Origin: Bacillota bacterium
Lineage (GTDB): Bacteria; Macinerneyibacteriota; Macinerneyibacteria; Macinerneyibacteriales; DSCS01
Direction of reading: 5' to 3'
Assembly (NCBI GenBank): GCA_011048995.1
Contig: DSCS01000018.1
Location: 62,001 to 126,000, forward strand
DNA: 64,000 bases
Below, piece by piece: positions 45,755-55,063 of this stretch. A program made the translations under genes and the position numbers. Below the pieces are notes generated by a model, which was not told where the DNA came from, searched no databases, and saw nothing but the letters and a program-made list of their open reading frames with translations. Every line of letters begins with the position of its first letter. The first letter of the stretch is position 1.

Positions 45755-46982
45755 ATGGTTTATCATACTGAAAAAGGAATTCTGGCATCTTATTAAAACG
45801 AAGTCGTTTATCCTTGGAACAATTTTAACCCCGTTTTTCCTGATGCTCATTTTTGCCATCCCTATTTATATGCAGAAAAAAAATGCGGAAAAAGTCAGGA
45901 AATATCACTATGTGGACCATTCTGAGAACATCGCCGGTGTTTTAAAAGAGCATCTGCCTTCGACGATGGAAATGATCCCCTGGAATTCAGATAAAGAAAA
46001 AGCCATAGCCGCGCTCAGGAATAAGGAGATCAAAAATTTTATTTACCTTCCTGAAGACATTTTCGAATCTTACAATTTTGAATACTATTCAGAGACCATC
46101 AGTGATTCCCAGAGGATCTCGCTTATTGAAAGTGTGATCTCACGTGTCATTCAGGAAAAGAAGTTTGAAGAGCGCGGGCTTTCCCGCGGAGAGATCAATC
46201 AGCTTCTTCTTTCGGCAAAAGCGCGGACCTTTGAAGTGACAAGAGATGAAGGGCCGAAAAAGAAAAGCGCCGATGTCTCCTTCGGTATTGCCTACCTGCT
46301 TGTCTTTCTCATCTACATGACTGTTCTCTCCTGGGCTCCGCAGATGCTGCGGTCGACTATTGAAGATAAAAGCAACAGGGTTGCTGAAGTCCTGGTTTCT
46401 CATGTGAAACCGTCCCATATTATGGGCGGGAAATTAAGCGGAACGGCCCTGGCGGGTGTCTTTCAATATTTGATTTGGGGACTGATGGCCTTTCTGGGGA
46501 TTACTCTCCTCAAACAGGCTCTTCCGGCTTCAAGAAGCGTCTTTGATGCGTTGGCAGGGAACATTAATCCGTCTCTCTTTATTTTTTTTGGCCTCTATTT
46601 CCTTATGAATTTCCTGTTGTTTGCCCTTATTTTCGGGATTATCGGAGCGATGTTTTCAGATATGAAGGATGCTCAGAATGCCATGACCCCGGCGATCCTC
46701 ATCTGTATTCTTCCGCTGCTCTTCTTTGCGCCTGTGAGCCAGGATCCCACTTCAGCTTTTTCTGTGGGCATTTCCCTGGTTCCCTTCCTCTCTTCGCTGA
46801 TGCTTATGCGTATCGGGATCAGTGAAGTACCATCCCTTCAGATAGGCCTCTCCATAGGCCTTCTTTTGTTGACTATCGCCATTGAAGTATGGTTGGCCGG
46901 CCGTATTTACCGGATCGGATTGTTGAGTTACGGCAAAAAGCCCACATGGAAGGAGCTCTTCTCCTGGATTAAGAACGGGTAA
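45744..46982 (+). CDS. ABC transporter permease (NatB/YhaP-like)
   Basis: ABC-2-type permease; EVLVSHVKPSHIMGGKLSGTALAGVFQYLIW. Confidence 0.9.
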   Translation: MKNKWFIILKKEFWHLIKTKSFILGTILTPFFLMLIFAIPIYMQKKNAEKVRKYHYVDHSENIAGVLKEHLPSTMEMIPWNSDKEKAIAALRNKEIKNFIYLPEDIFESYNFEYYSETISDSQRISLIESVISRVIQEKKFEERGLSRGEINQLLLSAKARTFEVTRDEGPKKKSADVSFGIAYLLVFLIYMTVLSWAPQMLRSTIEDKSNRVAEVLVSHVKPSHIMGGKLSGTALAGVFQYLIWGLMAFLGITLLKQALPASRSVFDALAGNINPSLFIFFGLYFLMNFLLFALIFGIIGAMFSDMKDAQNAMTPAILICILPLLFFAPVSQDPTSAFSVGISLVPFLSSLMLMRIGISEVPSLQIGLSIGLLLLTIAIEVWLAGRIYRIGLLSYGKKPTWKELFSWIKNG

Positions 46983-46994
46983 AAGGGATTTCAA

Positions 46995-47022
46995 TTGACA
47001 AAAATATTAACCTCAGTAGTAT
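46995..47022 (+). promoter_or_regulatory. Promoter of the class V aminotransferase gene
   Basis: TTGACA (46995-47000), 16-nt spacer, TAGTAT (47017-47022). Confidence 0.65.
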
Positions 47023-47050
47023 GAAGAAAACGAATAACAAGGAGGTTTAT

Positions 47051-48127
47051 ATGGATAGAAAGAAGCTGTTTATCCCCGGCCCGGTAGATGTGGCGGACGA
47101 TGTCCTGGCCGCCATGTCCCATCACATGATCTCTCACCGTGTCCCTGAATGCGCTGAATTACAGGGCCGATGTGCCGAGAAGATGCAGAAACTGATGTTC
47201 ACAAAAAACCCCATTATTTTTTCTACCTCTTCAGGAACGGGGTTAATGGAAAGCTCTATCCGCAGCTGCACAAAAAAGAGAGCTGTGGTCTTTTCTGTGG
47301 GAGCTTTCGGCAACAGGTGGTTTGAGATCGCTCAGGGGAATAATGTTCCCGCCGACAAACATGAAGTGGAATGGGGGACTCCCAACACTCCCGAATTAGT
47401 CGATCAGTATCTTTCGACCGGGAAATATGATGTCATAGCCCTGACACATAACGAGACATCAACAGGGATAATGAACCCGGTCTATGAGATCGCAGAAGTC
47501 ATGAAAAAGTATCCTGATGTGGTTTGGCTGGTGGACGCTGTCTCCTCTTTAGGAGGGGCAAAAATCGAAGCCGACAAATTGGGAATTGACATCTTGATCT
47601 CTTCCTCACAAAAAGCATTAGGTGTGCCTCCGGGATTGGCCGTCTGCTCTGTTTCGGACAAAGCGATTGAAAGAGCCAGGACCGTTGAGAACAGAGGCTA
47701 TTACTTCGACCTGGTCCAGCTCTATAAATATGCCGTGGATAAGCCTCATCAGTATCCTTCCACTCCCAGTGTCTCGCATCTTTTCGCTTTGGATGTATCT
47801 TTGGACCATATCTTCAAAGAGGGACTGGATAATGTCTTCAAGCGTCATGAAGACAATATGCGTTTTGTGCGTCAATGGGCAGCTAAGCATTTTGAACTTT
47901 TCATTAAAGACGAAAAGATCGCTTCCCGTACAGTAACAACCATTAAAAATACAAAAGAAGCTGATCTGGGAGCACTATCCAAAGAGCTGAAAAAACGCGG
48001 TTATATTTTCTCCAATGGTTACGGGAAGATGAAAGGCGTTTCCTTCCGTGTAGCACATATGGCGGAAAGGACACAGGCTGACATAAAAGAATACCTGGAG
48101 ACCATCGAAGATATCCTGGGACTGTAA
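47051..48127 (+). CDS. Class V aminotransferase (alanine-glyoxylate / serine-pyruvate type)
   Basis: FIPGPVDVADDVLAAMSHHMISHRVPE, SSQKALGVPPGLA PLP-lysine motif; ATG at 47051 follows AAGGAGG. Confidence 0.9.
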   Translation: MDRKKLFIPGPVDVADDVLAAMSHHMISHRVPECAELQGRCAEKMQKLMFTKNPIIFSTSSGTGLMESSIRSCTKKRAVVFSVGAFGNRWFEIAQGNNVPADKHEVEWGTPNTPELVDQYLSTGKYDVIALTHNETSTGIMNPVYEIAEVMKKYPDVVWLVDAVSSLGGAKIEADKLGIDILISSSQKALGVPPGLAVCSVSDKAIERARTVENRGYYFDLVQLYKYAVDKPHQYPSTPSVSHLFALDVSLDHIFKEGLDNVFKRHEDNMRFVRQWAAKHFELFIKDEKIASRTVTTIKNTKEADLGALSKELKKRGYIFSNGYGKMKGVSFRVAHMAERTQADIKEYLETIEDILGL

Positions 48128-48148
48128 AAAAAGAAGACCTGTTATTCG

Positions 48149-48173
48149 GGGGCGCTTTCGGCGCCCCTTTTTT
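48149..48173 (+). terminator. Rho-independent terminator after the aminotransferase gene
   Basis: GGGGCGC (48149-48155) / GCGCCCC (48161-48167) followed by T6. Confidence 0.85.
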
Positions 48174-49302
48174 ATTGTTTGAGAAAGTCAAAGATAAGAT
48201 TATCCACGTTGCGTATGGCATTCCGCGTCAGATTTAAGTTTTTCCGGGCATAGGCGTAAGAGGGATCGGCTGTCAACGCGTCTTTAAAAGCGTCCCGAGC
48301 TTTAGCCAGTTCCTCCTGTCCGGAAAGAAAATTAAGAATGCCCACTTTATTCAGCAAATTTTTATTCGAGGGGTCATTCTTCAGCATCTCATTGAACGTA
48401 TCCAAAGTCTCCTTCAGAAGCCCCGGATCCTTTTCCTTTTTATATTTCATAAGAAAAATATGAAAATGATCGATCTCTTTATTGAAATAGGTATTTTTGC
48501 ATTTTTCAATCAATTCGCGGATAGCTTTATAACCGGGCTCAAATTGTCTGGCGCTGATATGAATATAGGCCTTTTCGAAAAGGGAGCCGTCGATGACATC
48601 CCCGGCAAAGTCATATCCCTTTTTCATCCAGTCAAGGATTTTTTCCATAAGCTTAATATCTTCATTATCTTTATAGTCTCCGGAGAGAAGTTTTTTTAAG
48701 CTGGTCAGGACATAATACCAGTAGACATAATGATAATCCGGCTGACGTTTATGAAGGCGTTCAAGTTCTTCTTCGACTTTTTTTATATTATCAAGTTCCA
48801 GGTACGCATCGATAAGCTTGATTTTTGTTTCGGGAATATCAGGAGCCATCGCGGCCGCCTTCTTGAGATAATCGATCGCCTGAGGGACATTGCCGTTTTT
48901 GAGATAAATAGCTCCGAGATAATTGTAGGCCTCGACACAATTGCTATCCCATTTCAGTGCTTTTTTAAAGATTTCCCGGGCTTCATCCAGGAGGCCTTTG
49001 GTAAAATAGACAGCGCCGAGGAATAAGATGAATTTAATATTCTGTCGGTTCTCTTCCTCTTCATTTAAGTTATTCAGTATGGAAAGTTCATGAATAAAAT
49101 CTCTGTGCAATTGTTCGATATAGGGCAGGAGGCTTTTTTCATCTTTGGTGTTCTCCAGCTTCAACGTCTTTTCTGAAAGGGTTTTCCCTTTGTGGATTAT
49201 TTTTGATTTCATGGTCTGATACCGGTCTATCACTGTCTTGATCTGATACTCTTTACCCGAGATGACAACAGTGTTGACATACTCAGTGTTCTTTTTTGCC
49301 AT
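48172..49302 (-). CDS. TPR-repeat protein
   Basis: TPR units such as NCVEAYNYLGAIYLKNGNVPQAIDYLKKAAAMAPD; start chosen at MAKKNTEY. Confidence 0.8.
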   Translation of the reverse strand: MAKKNTEYVNTVVISGKEYQIKTVIDRYQTMKSKIIHKGKTLSEKTLKLENTKDEKSLLPYIEQLHRDFIHELSILNNLNEEEENRQNIKFILFLGAVYFTKGLLDEAREIFKKALKWDSNCVEAYNYLGAIYLKNGNVPQAIDYLKKAAAMAPDIPETKIKLIDAYLELDNIKKVEEELERLHKRQPDYHYVYWYYVLTSLKKLLSGDYKDNEDIKLMEKILDWMKKGYDFAGDVIDGSLFEKAYIHISARQFEPGYKAIRELIEKCKNTYFNKEIDHFHIFLMKYKKEKDPGLLKETLDTFNEMLKNDPSNKNLLNKVGILNFLSGQEELAKARDAFKDALTADPSYAYARKNLNLTRNAIRNVDNLIFDFLKQ

Positions 49303-49364
49303 AGCTACCCCCTGCATAGAGAATACCATAGAAAAGGCGCATAATCAATCATTTAAAAACATAT

Positions 49365-49664
49365 TCAGGTCAGGGAGATGCGCTCCAGGTATTCAGCATA
49401 CCGGATGCGGGAGAGGATCAGAAAGATAATCAAAGCCCAAGCCATCAGAGAGAAAAGTAAAACGGGCCACACTTTAATTGTCTCCTTCTTTTTAAAAGCA
49501 GCCCAAACGGCGCCCATGGGAAGAAAAATGACAAGAAGTTGTTGTTTAAGCTCTGTGAAGGCTTCCCCGGCCAAATGGAGTTTCATGGAGAAAAGCCCGA
49601 TCAGCAGAGGGATGAGAAAAAGAAAGAAGCGTTTCCCGAAAACATCGACCATAAGTGCATCCAT
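49365..49664 (-). CDS. Small hydrophobic membrane protein, unknown function
   Basis: 99 aa with about three hydrophobic segments; weak evidence beyond ORF. Confidence 0.5.
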   Translation of the reverse strand: MDALMVDVFGKRFFLFLIPLLIGLFSMKLHLAGEAFTELKQQLLVIFLPMGAVWAAFKKKETIKVWPVLLFSLMAWALIIFLILSRIRYAEYLERISLT

Positions 49665-49706
49665 AAGAACAGTATAACCGTAAAAAGGGATTCAATCAAG
49701 TTCAAG

Positions 49707-49734
49707 TTGACAATTTGGATGTATGATTTATTAT
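49707..49734 (+). promoter_or_regulatory. Promoter of the Mla-type ABC operon
   Basis: TTGACA (49707-49712), 16-nt spacer, TATTAT (49729-49734). Confidence 0.7.
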
Positions 49735-49740
49735 CAAGCT

Positions 49741-50496
49741 ATGCAGGTCACAAAGATCACCGAATTCATTCAAACTGTAGGGCGCTTTTCGCTCTTTACC
49801 GGACGCTCTTATCGCTCATTCCTGCCGATTCCGCCTTTTTCTCATATGTTTAAGGATTTTTATGAGATCAGCGTTCGTTCTTTGCCCATTATTGCTCTTG
49901 TCTCCGCCTTTATGGGGATTATTATGTCCTATCAGTTGATTTATGAATTAAGGACATTCGGAGCGGAGATGTATGTGGGGGGGATTGTCGCGGTGGCTGT
50001 CTGCCGCGAATTAGGCCCGGTCTTTGCGGCCATGATCCTGGCAGGACGGCTCAGCTCGGGTATTGCCGCTGAATTAGGAACCATGAGGATCTCTGAGCAG
50101 ATCGATGCTTTGGAGATCATGTCTGTGAATCCCCATAACTATTTGGTGGCTCCGCGTCTTGTTGCGGCTCTTTTTATGATTCCTCTGCTGACGGTTTTTG
50201 CTGATGCTATCGCTATTGGCGCTTCGTATCTTGTGGCAGGGAAGATTTTGAACATTCATATCCTCAAATATATGGATAATATCAGGTTTTATCTGGATTC
50301 CATGGATATTCTTTCCGGGCTGCTGAAGAGCGTGGCCTTTTCTCAGATCATTGTGATCGTCGGAAGTTATTTTGGCTATTATACCCGTGGAGGGGCTGAA
50401 GGGGTGGGGAAATCCACGACTAACGCTGTTGTCACAGCCTCTATTATGATTTTAGTGGCCGATTATTTTTTAACGGCCCTCTTTTTCGGGGGATAA
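49741..50496 (+). CDS. mlaE: MlaE-family lipid ABC transporter permease
   Basis: RELGPVFAAMILAGRLSSGIAAELGTMRISEQIDALEIM; ORF extends to 49723 but ATG 49741 is preferred (see findings). Confidence 0.93.
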   Translation: MQVTKITEFIQTVGRFSLFTGRSYRSFLPIPPFSHMFKDFYEISVRSLPIIALVSAFMGIIMSYQLIYELRTFGAEMYVGGIVAVAVCRELGPVFAAMILAGRLSSGIAAELGTMRISEQIDALEIMSVNPHNYLVAPRLVAALFMIPLLTVFADAIAIGASYLVAGKILNIHILKYMDNIRFYLDSMDILSGLLKSVAFSQIIVIVGSYFGYYTRGGAEGVGKSTTNAVVTASIMILVADYFLTALFFGG

Positions 50497-50497
50497 G

Positions 50498-51259
50498 ATG
50501 ATCGAAGTAAAAGGATTATATAAACGTTTTCATGACAAGGAAGTGTTGAACGGAGTCGACCTCTCTATTGAGGAAGGGAAGATCACTACGATTATCGGGC
50601 AAAGCGGCTGCGGAAAAAGTGTTCTGTTGAAGCATATTGTCGGACTTCACCGCCCTGATAAAGGAACAGTCACTATTGATGATGTCTCTTTGGCTGATAT
50701 GGATGACGATGCATTGCGGGCCTGCCGCACACAGTTCAGTTACCTTTTTCAGGGAGGGGCTCTTTTTGATTCCTTAAGTGTTTGGGAAAATGTCGTCTTT
50801 CCCCTGGTCTGGGCCGGCGGGCATCATCACCATTATGAAAAGGATATGCTGCAGGAAAAAGCCCGGCAGACTTTGGAACTTGTCGGGATGCATCATGTGG
50901 AAAATATGAAACCGTCGGAATTAAGCGGAGGGATGAAAAAACGCGCTGCATTGGCGAGAGCCATTGTCCACAATCCCCGTTACATCCTGTATGATGAACC
51001 GACAACAGGGCTTGATCCGGTGATGTCGGCCGTGATCGATGATTTGATCAGGCGTTTGAATACGGAATTGGGATTGACCTCAGTTGTGGTGACTCATGAC
51101 ATGCAGTCGGTCTCTCATGTCTCAGACCAGGTCTGCATGCTTTATGACGGCCGGATTGTATTTAAGGGGTCTGTTCCGGAAATGAATCAGAACTCAAACC
51201 CCATACTGAAGCAGTTTATCAAAAGAAAGAATAAAGGCCCGATCCTTTTCGGGCGTTGA
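50498..51259 (+). CDS. mlaF: MlaF-family ABC transporter ATPase
   Basis: IIGQSGCGKSVLLKHIVGL, ELSGGMKKRAALARAI, LYDEPTTGLDPVMS. Confidence 0.94.
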   Translation: MIEVKGLYKRFHDKEVLNGVDLSIEEGKITTIIGQSGCGKSVLLKHIVGLHRPDKGTVTIDDVSLADMDDDALRACRTQFSYLFQGGALFDSLSVWENVVFPLVWAGGHHHHYEKDMLQEKARQTLELVGMHHVENMKPSELSGGMKKRAALARAIVHNPRYILYDEPTTGLDPVMSAVIDDLIRRLNTELGLTSVVVTHDMQSVSHVSDQVCMLYDGRIVFKGSVPEMNQNSNPILKQFIKRKNKGPILFGR

Positions 51260-51272
51260 GGAAGGAGGCGAC

Positions 51273-52199
51273 ATGGCCGGCAAAGAAGTCAAATGGGGCA
51301 TATTTGTGACCGGCGGCATTATTGTCTTATTTGCGATATTTTTGCTTTTCGGAGAATTTAAGTTCTTCAGCAGAGGTTATCATATTTTTGTCCGATTTAA
51401 TTTTACCAACGGATTGGAAAAGAATGCGCCTGTGCGGCTGGCCGGAGTCAACATCGGGAATGTGGAGGATGTCCGAATGGTCTATGATCAAAAGGGGAAT
51501 CTTCATATCCTTGTTAAACTCTGGATCGATGAAAAGATCTCTTTGCGGGAGAATGCCCGTTTTTATATCAATACGCTGGGCCTTCTCGGGGAGAAGTATG
51601 TGGAGATCTCTCCGGGAACGGTGGACCAGCCCGTGATCCCGGAAAACAGTACCATTGTGGGAATCGACCCCATGAGTACAGAAGAGCTTTTTGTCAAAGG
51701 AAACGAGATCGCCGGGAATCTCGGCCAGATCATGCGGCAGCTGAGCCGGCTGGTCAGTCCGCAAAGCGTGGATGTTTTTATGAACTCTTTGAAAAGCATA
51801 ACACAAGCCATGGAAACAGCTGATGCTGTTTTAAGAGAGAACAGGGTTTCTATCAGGGAAACGACATCTTCTCTTAAGACCGCTGCTGAATCCCTTCCCC
51901 GGATCACAGCTCATCTTGAACAGATGAGTAAAGAGCTGGATACAGGCTTGAGCGGTAAAGGGGAAAAGATCGATACAATCATTACAAATCTGGAGGATTT
52001 CAGTCGCAGCCTTGAAGAGCTCTCGGACCTCGTGAATCAGCTTAACGCTGATGTCCAGGCCGGAGAAGGGAATATCGGACGTCTTGTCAAAGATGAAAAG
52101 TTATACGAAAATGTCAGTGAAGCCGCTGAAGAGATGAAGCTGCTTTTAGAGGATATTAAGGAAAACCCCAAAAAATACTTTAAGTTTTCGGTGTTTTAA
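51273..52199 (+). CDS. mlaD: MlaD/MCE-family protein
   Basis: Single N-terminal TM; NGLEKNAPVRLAGVNIGNVEDV MCE motif; coiled-coil C-terminus. Confidence 0.93.
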   Translation: MAGKEVKWGIFVTGGIIVLFAIFLLFGEFKFFSRGYHIFVRFNFTNGLEKNAPVRLAGVNIGNVEDVRMVYDQKGNLHILVKLWIDEKISLRENARFYINTLGLLGEKYVEISPGTVDQPVIPENSTIVGIDPMSTEELFVKGNEIAGNLGQIMRQLSRLVSPQSVDVFMNSLKSITQAMETADAVLRENRVSIRETTSSLKTAAESLPRITAHLEQMSKELDTGLSGKGEKIDTIITNLEDFSRSLEELSDLVNQLNADVQAGEGNIGRLVKDEKLYENVSEAAEEMKLLLEDIKENPKKYFKFSVF

Positions 52200-53557
52200 T
52201 GGCCGCCAAAGAAAAAAGCATATTCATCTGCAGTCAATGCGGAAAATCATCTTCCAAATGGATGGGGCGCTGCCCTGAGTGCGGAGCCTGGGATTCTTTT
52301 GAAGAAGAAGTGCAGGTCAAAAGAAAGTCATCTTCTGTAAAAAGGGCGTCTGTTTCGGGTCCTGTCGCCCTTAAAGAACTTTCTCCTGAAGCTGATTCCG
52401 AACGCCTTCGCACAGGAATGGGAGAGTTCGACCGGGTGGCGGGGGGCGGATTATTCCGTAAAAGCATCGTGCTCCTTTCCGGGGGGCCGGGTATCGGGAA
52501 GTCGACATTGACACTGCAAGTATGCGACCGGCTTCAGGCGCAAGGGCATCAGGTCCTTTATTTCAGTGCCGAAGAGAGTGCCGTCCAGATCAAAGACCGT
52601 GCCGGCCGGCTGGGCATTCATCAGGAGATCCTTCTTTCCAATGAGGAACGGCTGGATGAGATACTAGCCCTCATGGAAACACGCGAGACAGGCCTTGTGG
52701 TCATTGATTCCATACAGACTGTCTATGACCCTGCCCTTGATACCGTCCCGGGGACGGTGACGCAGATCCGTAATGCTATGTTCAGGCTTCGGGAAGCCGC
52801 CCAGCATTCGGGAAAGACTATTTTGGTTATCGGACATGTGACAAAATCAGGTAATGTGGCCGGTCCGATGTTTATGGAGCATATGGTCGATGTCGTTCTT
52901 CTTTTGGAAGGGGATGACAAAAACTATTGGCGCATACTGCGGTCGAAAAAAAACCGCTACGGTTCCACTCAGGAGATCGGTGTTTTTACAATGGAAAAAG
53001 AAGGGTTGAAAGAGGTTTTGAACCCGTCATCTTTTTTTATGTCTGAAAGCCCCTTTTTATCGGGCAGCGTGATGGGTTCTGTTATGGAAGGAATACGGCC
53101 CATTTTTTTAGAGATTCAGGCTCTGACTTCGCGCTCTGTCTATGCTATGCCTCAGAGGGTTGCCAACGGGATAGATACAAGGCTGATGAATATTATTCTT
53201 GCAGTCATTGAAAAAAGGCTGAAATTCAGATTAGGAGAACAGGATGTCTTTATCAACATCGTGGGAGGTTTCAGGGCCCAGGAGCCCTCGGTGGGGTTGG
53301 CTGTGGCCATGGCTGTCCTTTCCTCATTGAAGAACAAAGACCTTAAACAAAAGGACCTCTTTATCGGCGAATTGGGGCTGTCGGGAGAGCTCAGAAAAGT
53401 CCCTTTTACGGAAAAGCGGATAGAGGAGTCCTTGAAACTCGGATTTGAACGCGTCTTTATCCCCGGAACTGAGCATAAGGCCAAACAAAAAGGGGGGCTG
53501 GAGATCATTTCCTGTCCGACTTTGGCTGCTGTGGCAGAAAGGGCCTGGAGCGGATGA
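52199..53557 (+). CDS. radA: DNA repair protein RadA
   Basis: CSQCGKSSSKWMGRCPEC Zn finger, GGPGIGKSTLTLQ, KNRYGSTQEIGVF, Lon-like C-terminal domain. Confidence 0.97.
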   Translation: MAAKEKSIFICSQCGKSSSKWMGRCPECGAWDSFEEEVQVKRKSSSVKRASVSGPVALKELSPEADSERLRTGMGEFDRVAGGGLFRKSIVLLSGGPGIGKSTLTLQVCDRLQAQGHQVLYFSAEESAVQIKDRAGRLGIHQEILLSNEERLDEILALMETRETGLVVIDSIQTVYDPALDTVPGTVTQIRNAMFRLREAAQHSGKTILVIGHVTKSGNVAGPMFMEHMVDVVLLLEGDDKNYWRILRSKKNRYGSTQEIGVFTMEKEGLKEVLNPSSFFMSESPFLSGSVMGSVMEGIRPIFLEIQALTSRSVYAMPQRVANGIDTRLMNIILAVIEKRLKFRLGEQDVFINIVGGFRAQEPSVGLAVAMAVLSSLKNKDLKQKDLFIGELGLSGELRKVPFTEKRIEESLKLGFERVFIPGTEHKAKQKGGLEIISCPTLAAVAERAWSG

Positions 53558-54243
53558 CCGGCGCAAAAAGCGTAGCCGCAGTCGTTGTCGCCGGGGGAAA
53601 AGGAACCCGTTTCGGAACCCGGATGCCTAAACAGTATCTTCCTCTTAAAGGGGTGCCTGTCTTGATCAGGTCGCTTCTTCTGTTAAAAAAAACCGGACTT
53701 ATCGATAACCTTTATGCCGGAGTGCCCCATGAGGATTTTGACCGGGTCCGGGCGCTTTTAAAGCAATGGGCATTAGATAGGGACGTGATGTTGACTCCCG
53801 GGGGAGAGAGCCGGCAGGAGACTGTTTTCCATGCATTGCAGGCTGTTTCGCGTAGTGACTATATTCTTATCCATGATGCGGCCCGGCCGCTGGCCGGTGA
53901 AGAGCTCATCCGTAAAGGGCTTAAGGCTTTAGCGGAAAACGCGGCTGTGATCCCTGCTCTTCCCCTGACCGATACGGTTAAAGAGATCCGCGGCGATTTC
54001 GTTGTCCGGACTTTAGAACGCGAGGCTCTGAGAGCTGTCCAAACGCCCCAGTTTTTCCATTTTACAGATTTGAAAAAGCTGCATGACCTGTTCCGGGGAA
54101 AGGACGCCGGAGATGATTCCCTTCTTTTTGAATTGAAAAAGAAGCCTGTTCTGACTATACTGGGGGAGGAGACAAATATTAAGATAACGACTCCTGATGA
54201 TTTCGTCAGGGCGGAAGAGATTTTGGAAAAAAGGCGGGTATGA
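53554..54243 (+). CDS. ispD: 2-C-methyl-D-erythritol 4-phosphate cytidylyltransferase
   Basis: VVAGGKGTRFGTRMPKQYLPLKGVPVL, ILIHDAARPL, KITTPDDF. Confidence 0.96.
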   Translation: MTGAKSVAAVVVAGGKGTRFGTRMPKQYLPLKGVPVLIRSLLLLKKTGLIDNLYAGVPHEDFDRVRALLKQWALDRDVMLTPGGESRQETVFHALQAVSRSDYILIHDAARPLAGEELIRKGLKALAENAAVIPALPLTDTVKEIRGDFVVRTLEREALRAVQTPQFFHFTDLKKLHDLFRGKDAGDDSLLFELKKKPVLTILGEETNIKITTPDDFVRAEEILEKRRV

Positions 54244-54719
54244 TCAGAACAGGGATAGGATATGACTCCCATCGTTTTAGCGGCAAGAAGGGGCTTGTCC
54301 TTGGCGGCGTTTTCATCCCGGAGGCCCCGGGGTTGGAAGGGCACTCCGATGCCGATGTGGTCATCCATGCCCTGATCGATGCGTTACTGGGCGCAGCAGG
54401 AGCAGGAAATATCGGACGCTTATTCCCGGATGACGATCCCCGTTACAAAGGGATAGCAAGCAGCGTTCTTTTGGAGAAAACCATGGAGGTTTTAGCCCCT
54501 GCCCGTGTGATTCAAAATATTGATGTCATTATTTTGGCCGAAGAACCGAGGATCGAGCCTTATAGTGCCGCTATGCAGAAGAAATTGGCGGCTCTCTGTG
54601 GTATTATGCCGGAGCAGGTGTCGGTGAAGGGAAAGAGCAACGAAGGTATGGGATTTGTAGGACGCCGGGAAGGGATCGCTTCCTTTGTGTCTGTCCTGAT
54701 ACGAGGGGAGGAAATATGA
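54240..54719 (+). CDS. ispF: 2-C-methyl-D-erythritol 2,4-cyclodiphosphate synthase
   Basis: RTGIGYDSHRF, LEGHSDADVVIHALIDALLGA, KSNEGMGFVGRREGIA. Confidence 0.97.
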   Translation: MIRTGIGYDSHRFSGKKGLVLGGVFIPEAPGLEGHSDADVVIHALIDALLGAAGAGNIGRLFPDDDPRYKGIASSVLLEKTMEVLAPARVIQNIDVIILAEEPRIEPYSAAMQKKLAALCGIMPEQVSVKGKSNEGMGFVGRREGIASFVSVLIRGEEI

Positions 54720-55063
54720 AAGTATTGATCGTCGATGATGAGGCTTTTATAGGGAACCTTTTTCGGGACATTTGTGAAATGGCCGATACACCCTGCGATG
54801 TGGCTTTGACACGGGAAGAGGCCCGGAATCTTATGGAAAAAGAGACGTATGATATGGTTTTTGTGGATTATTCGCTTAAAGGGGGAGACGGCATCGCCTT
54901 TATGAATGACATGAAGAGCAACGGATGGGAAGGAAGCGCTTTTCTCATTTCGGGATGGCCGCCTTCGCATTTCCCTCCTGAAGACCTTCTTTCTTTTAAG
55001 AAAGTCCTTCACAAACCTTTTAACATCAAAGATGTTTTAGATATTCTGCAAAATCATGGATAA
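54716..55063 (+). CDS. Single-domain response regulator
   Basis: LIVDDEAFIGNLF, VFVDYSL phospho-Asp, LHKPF Lys. Confidence 0.9.
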   Translation: MKVLIVDDEAFIGNLFRDICEMADTPCDVALTREEARNLMEKETYDMVFVDYSLKGGDGIAFMNDMKSNGWEGSAFLISGWPPSHFPPEDLLSFKKVLHKPFNIKDVLDILQNHG

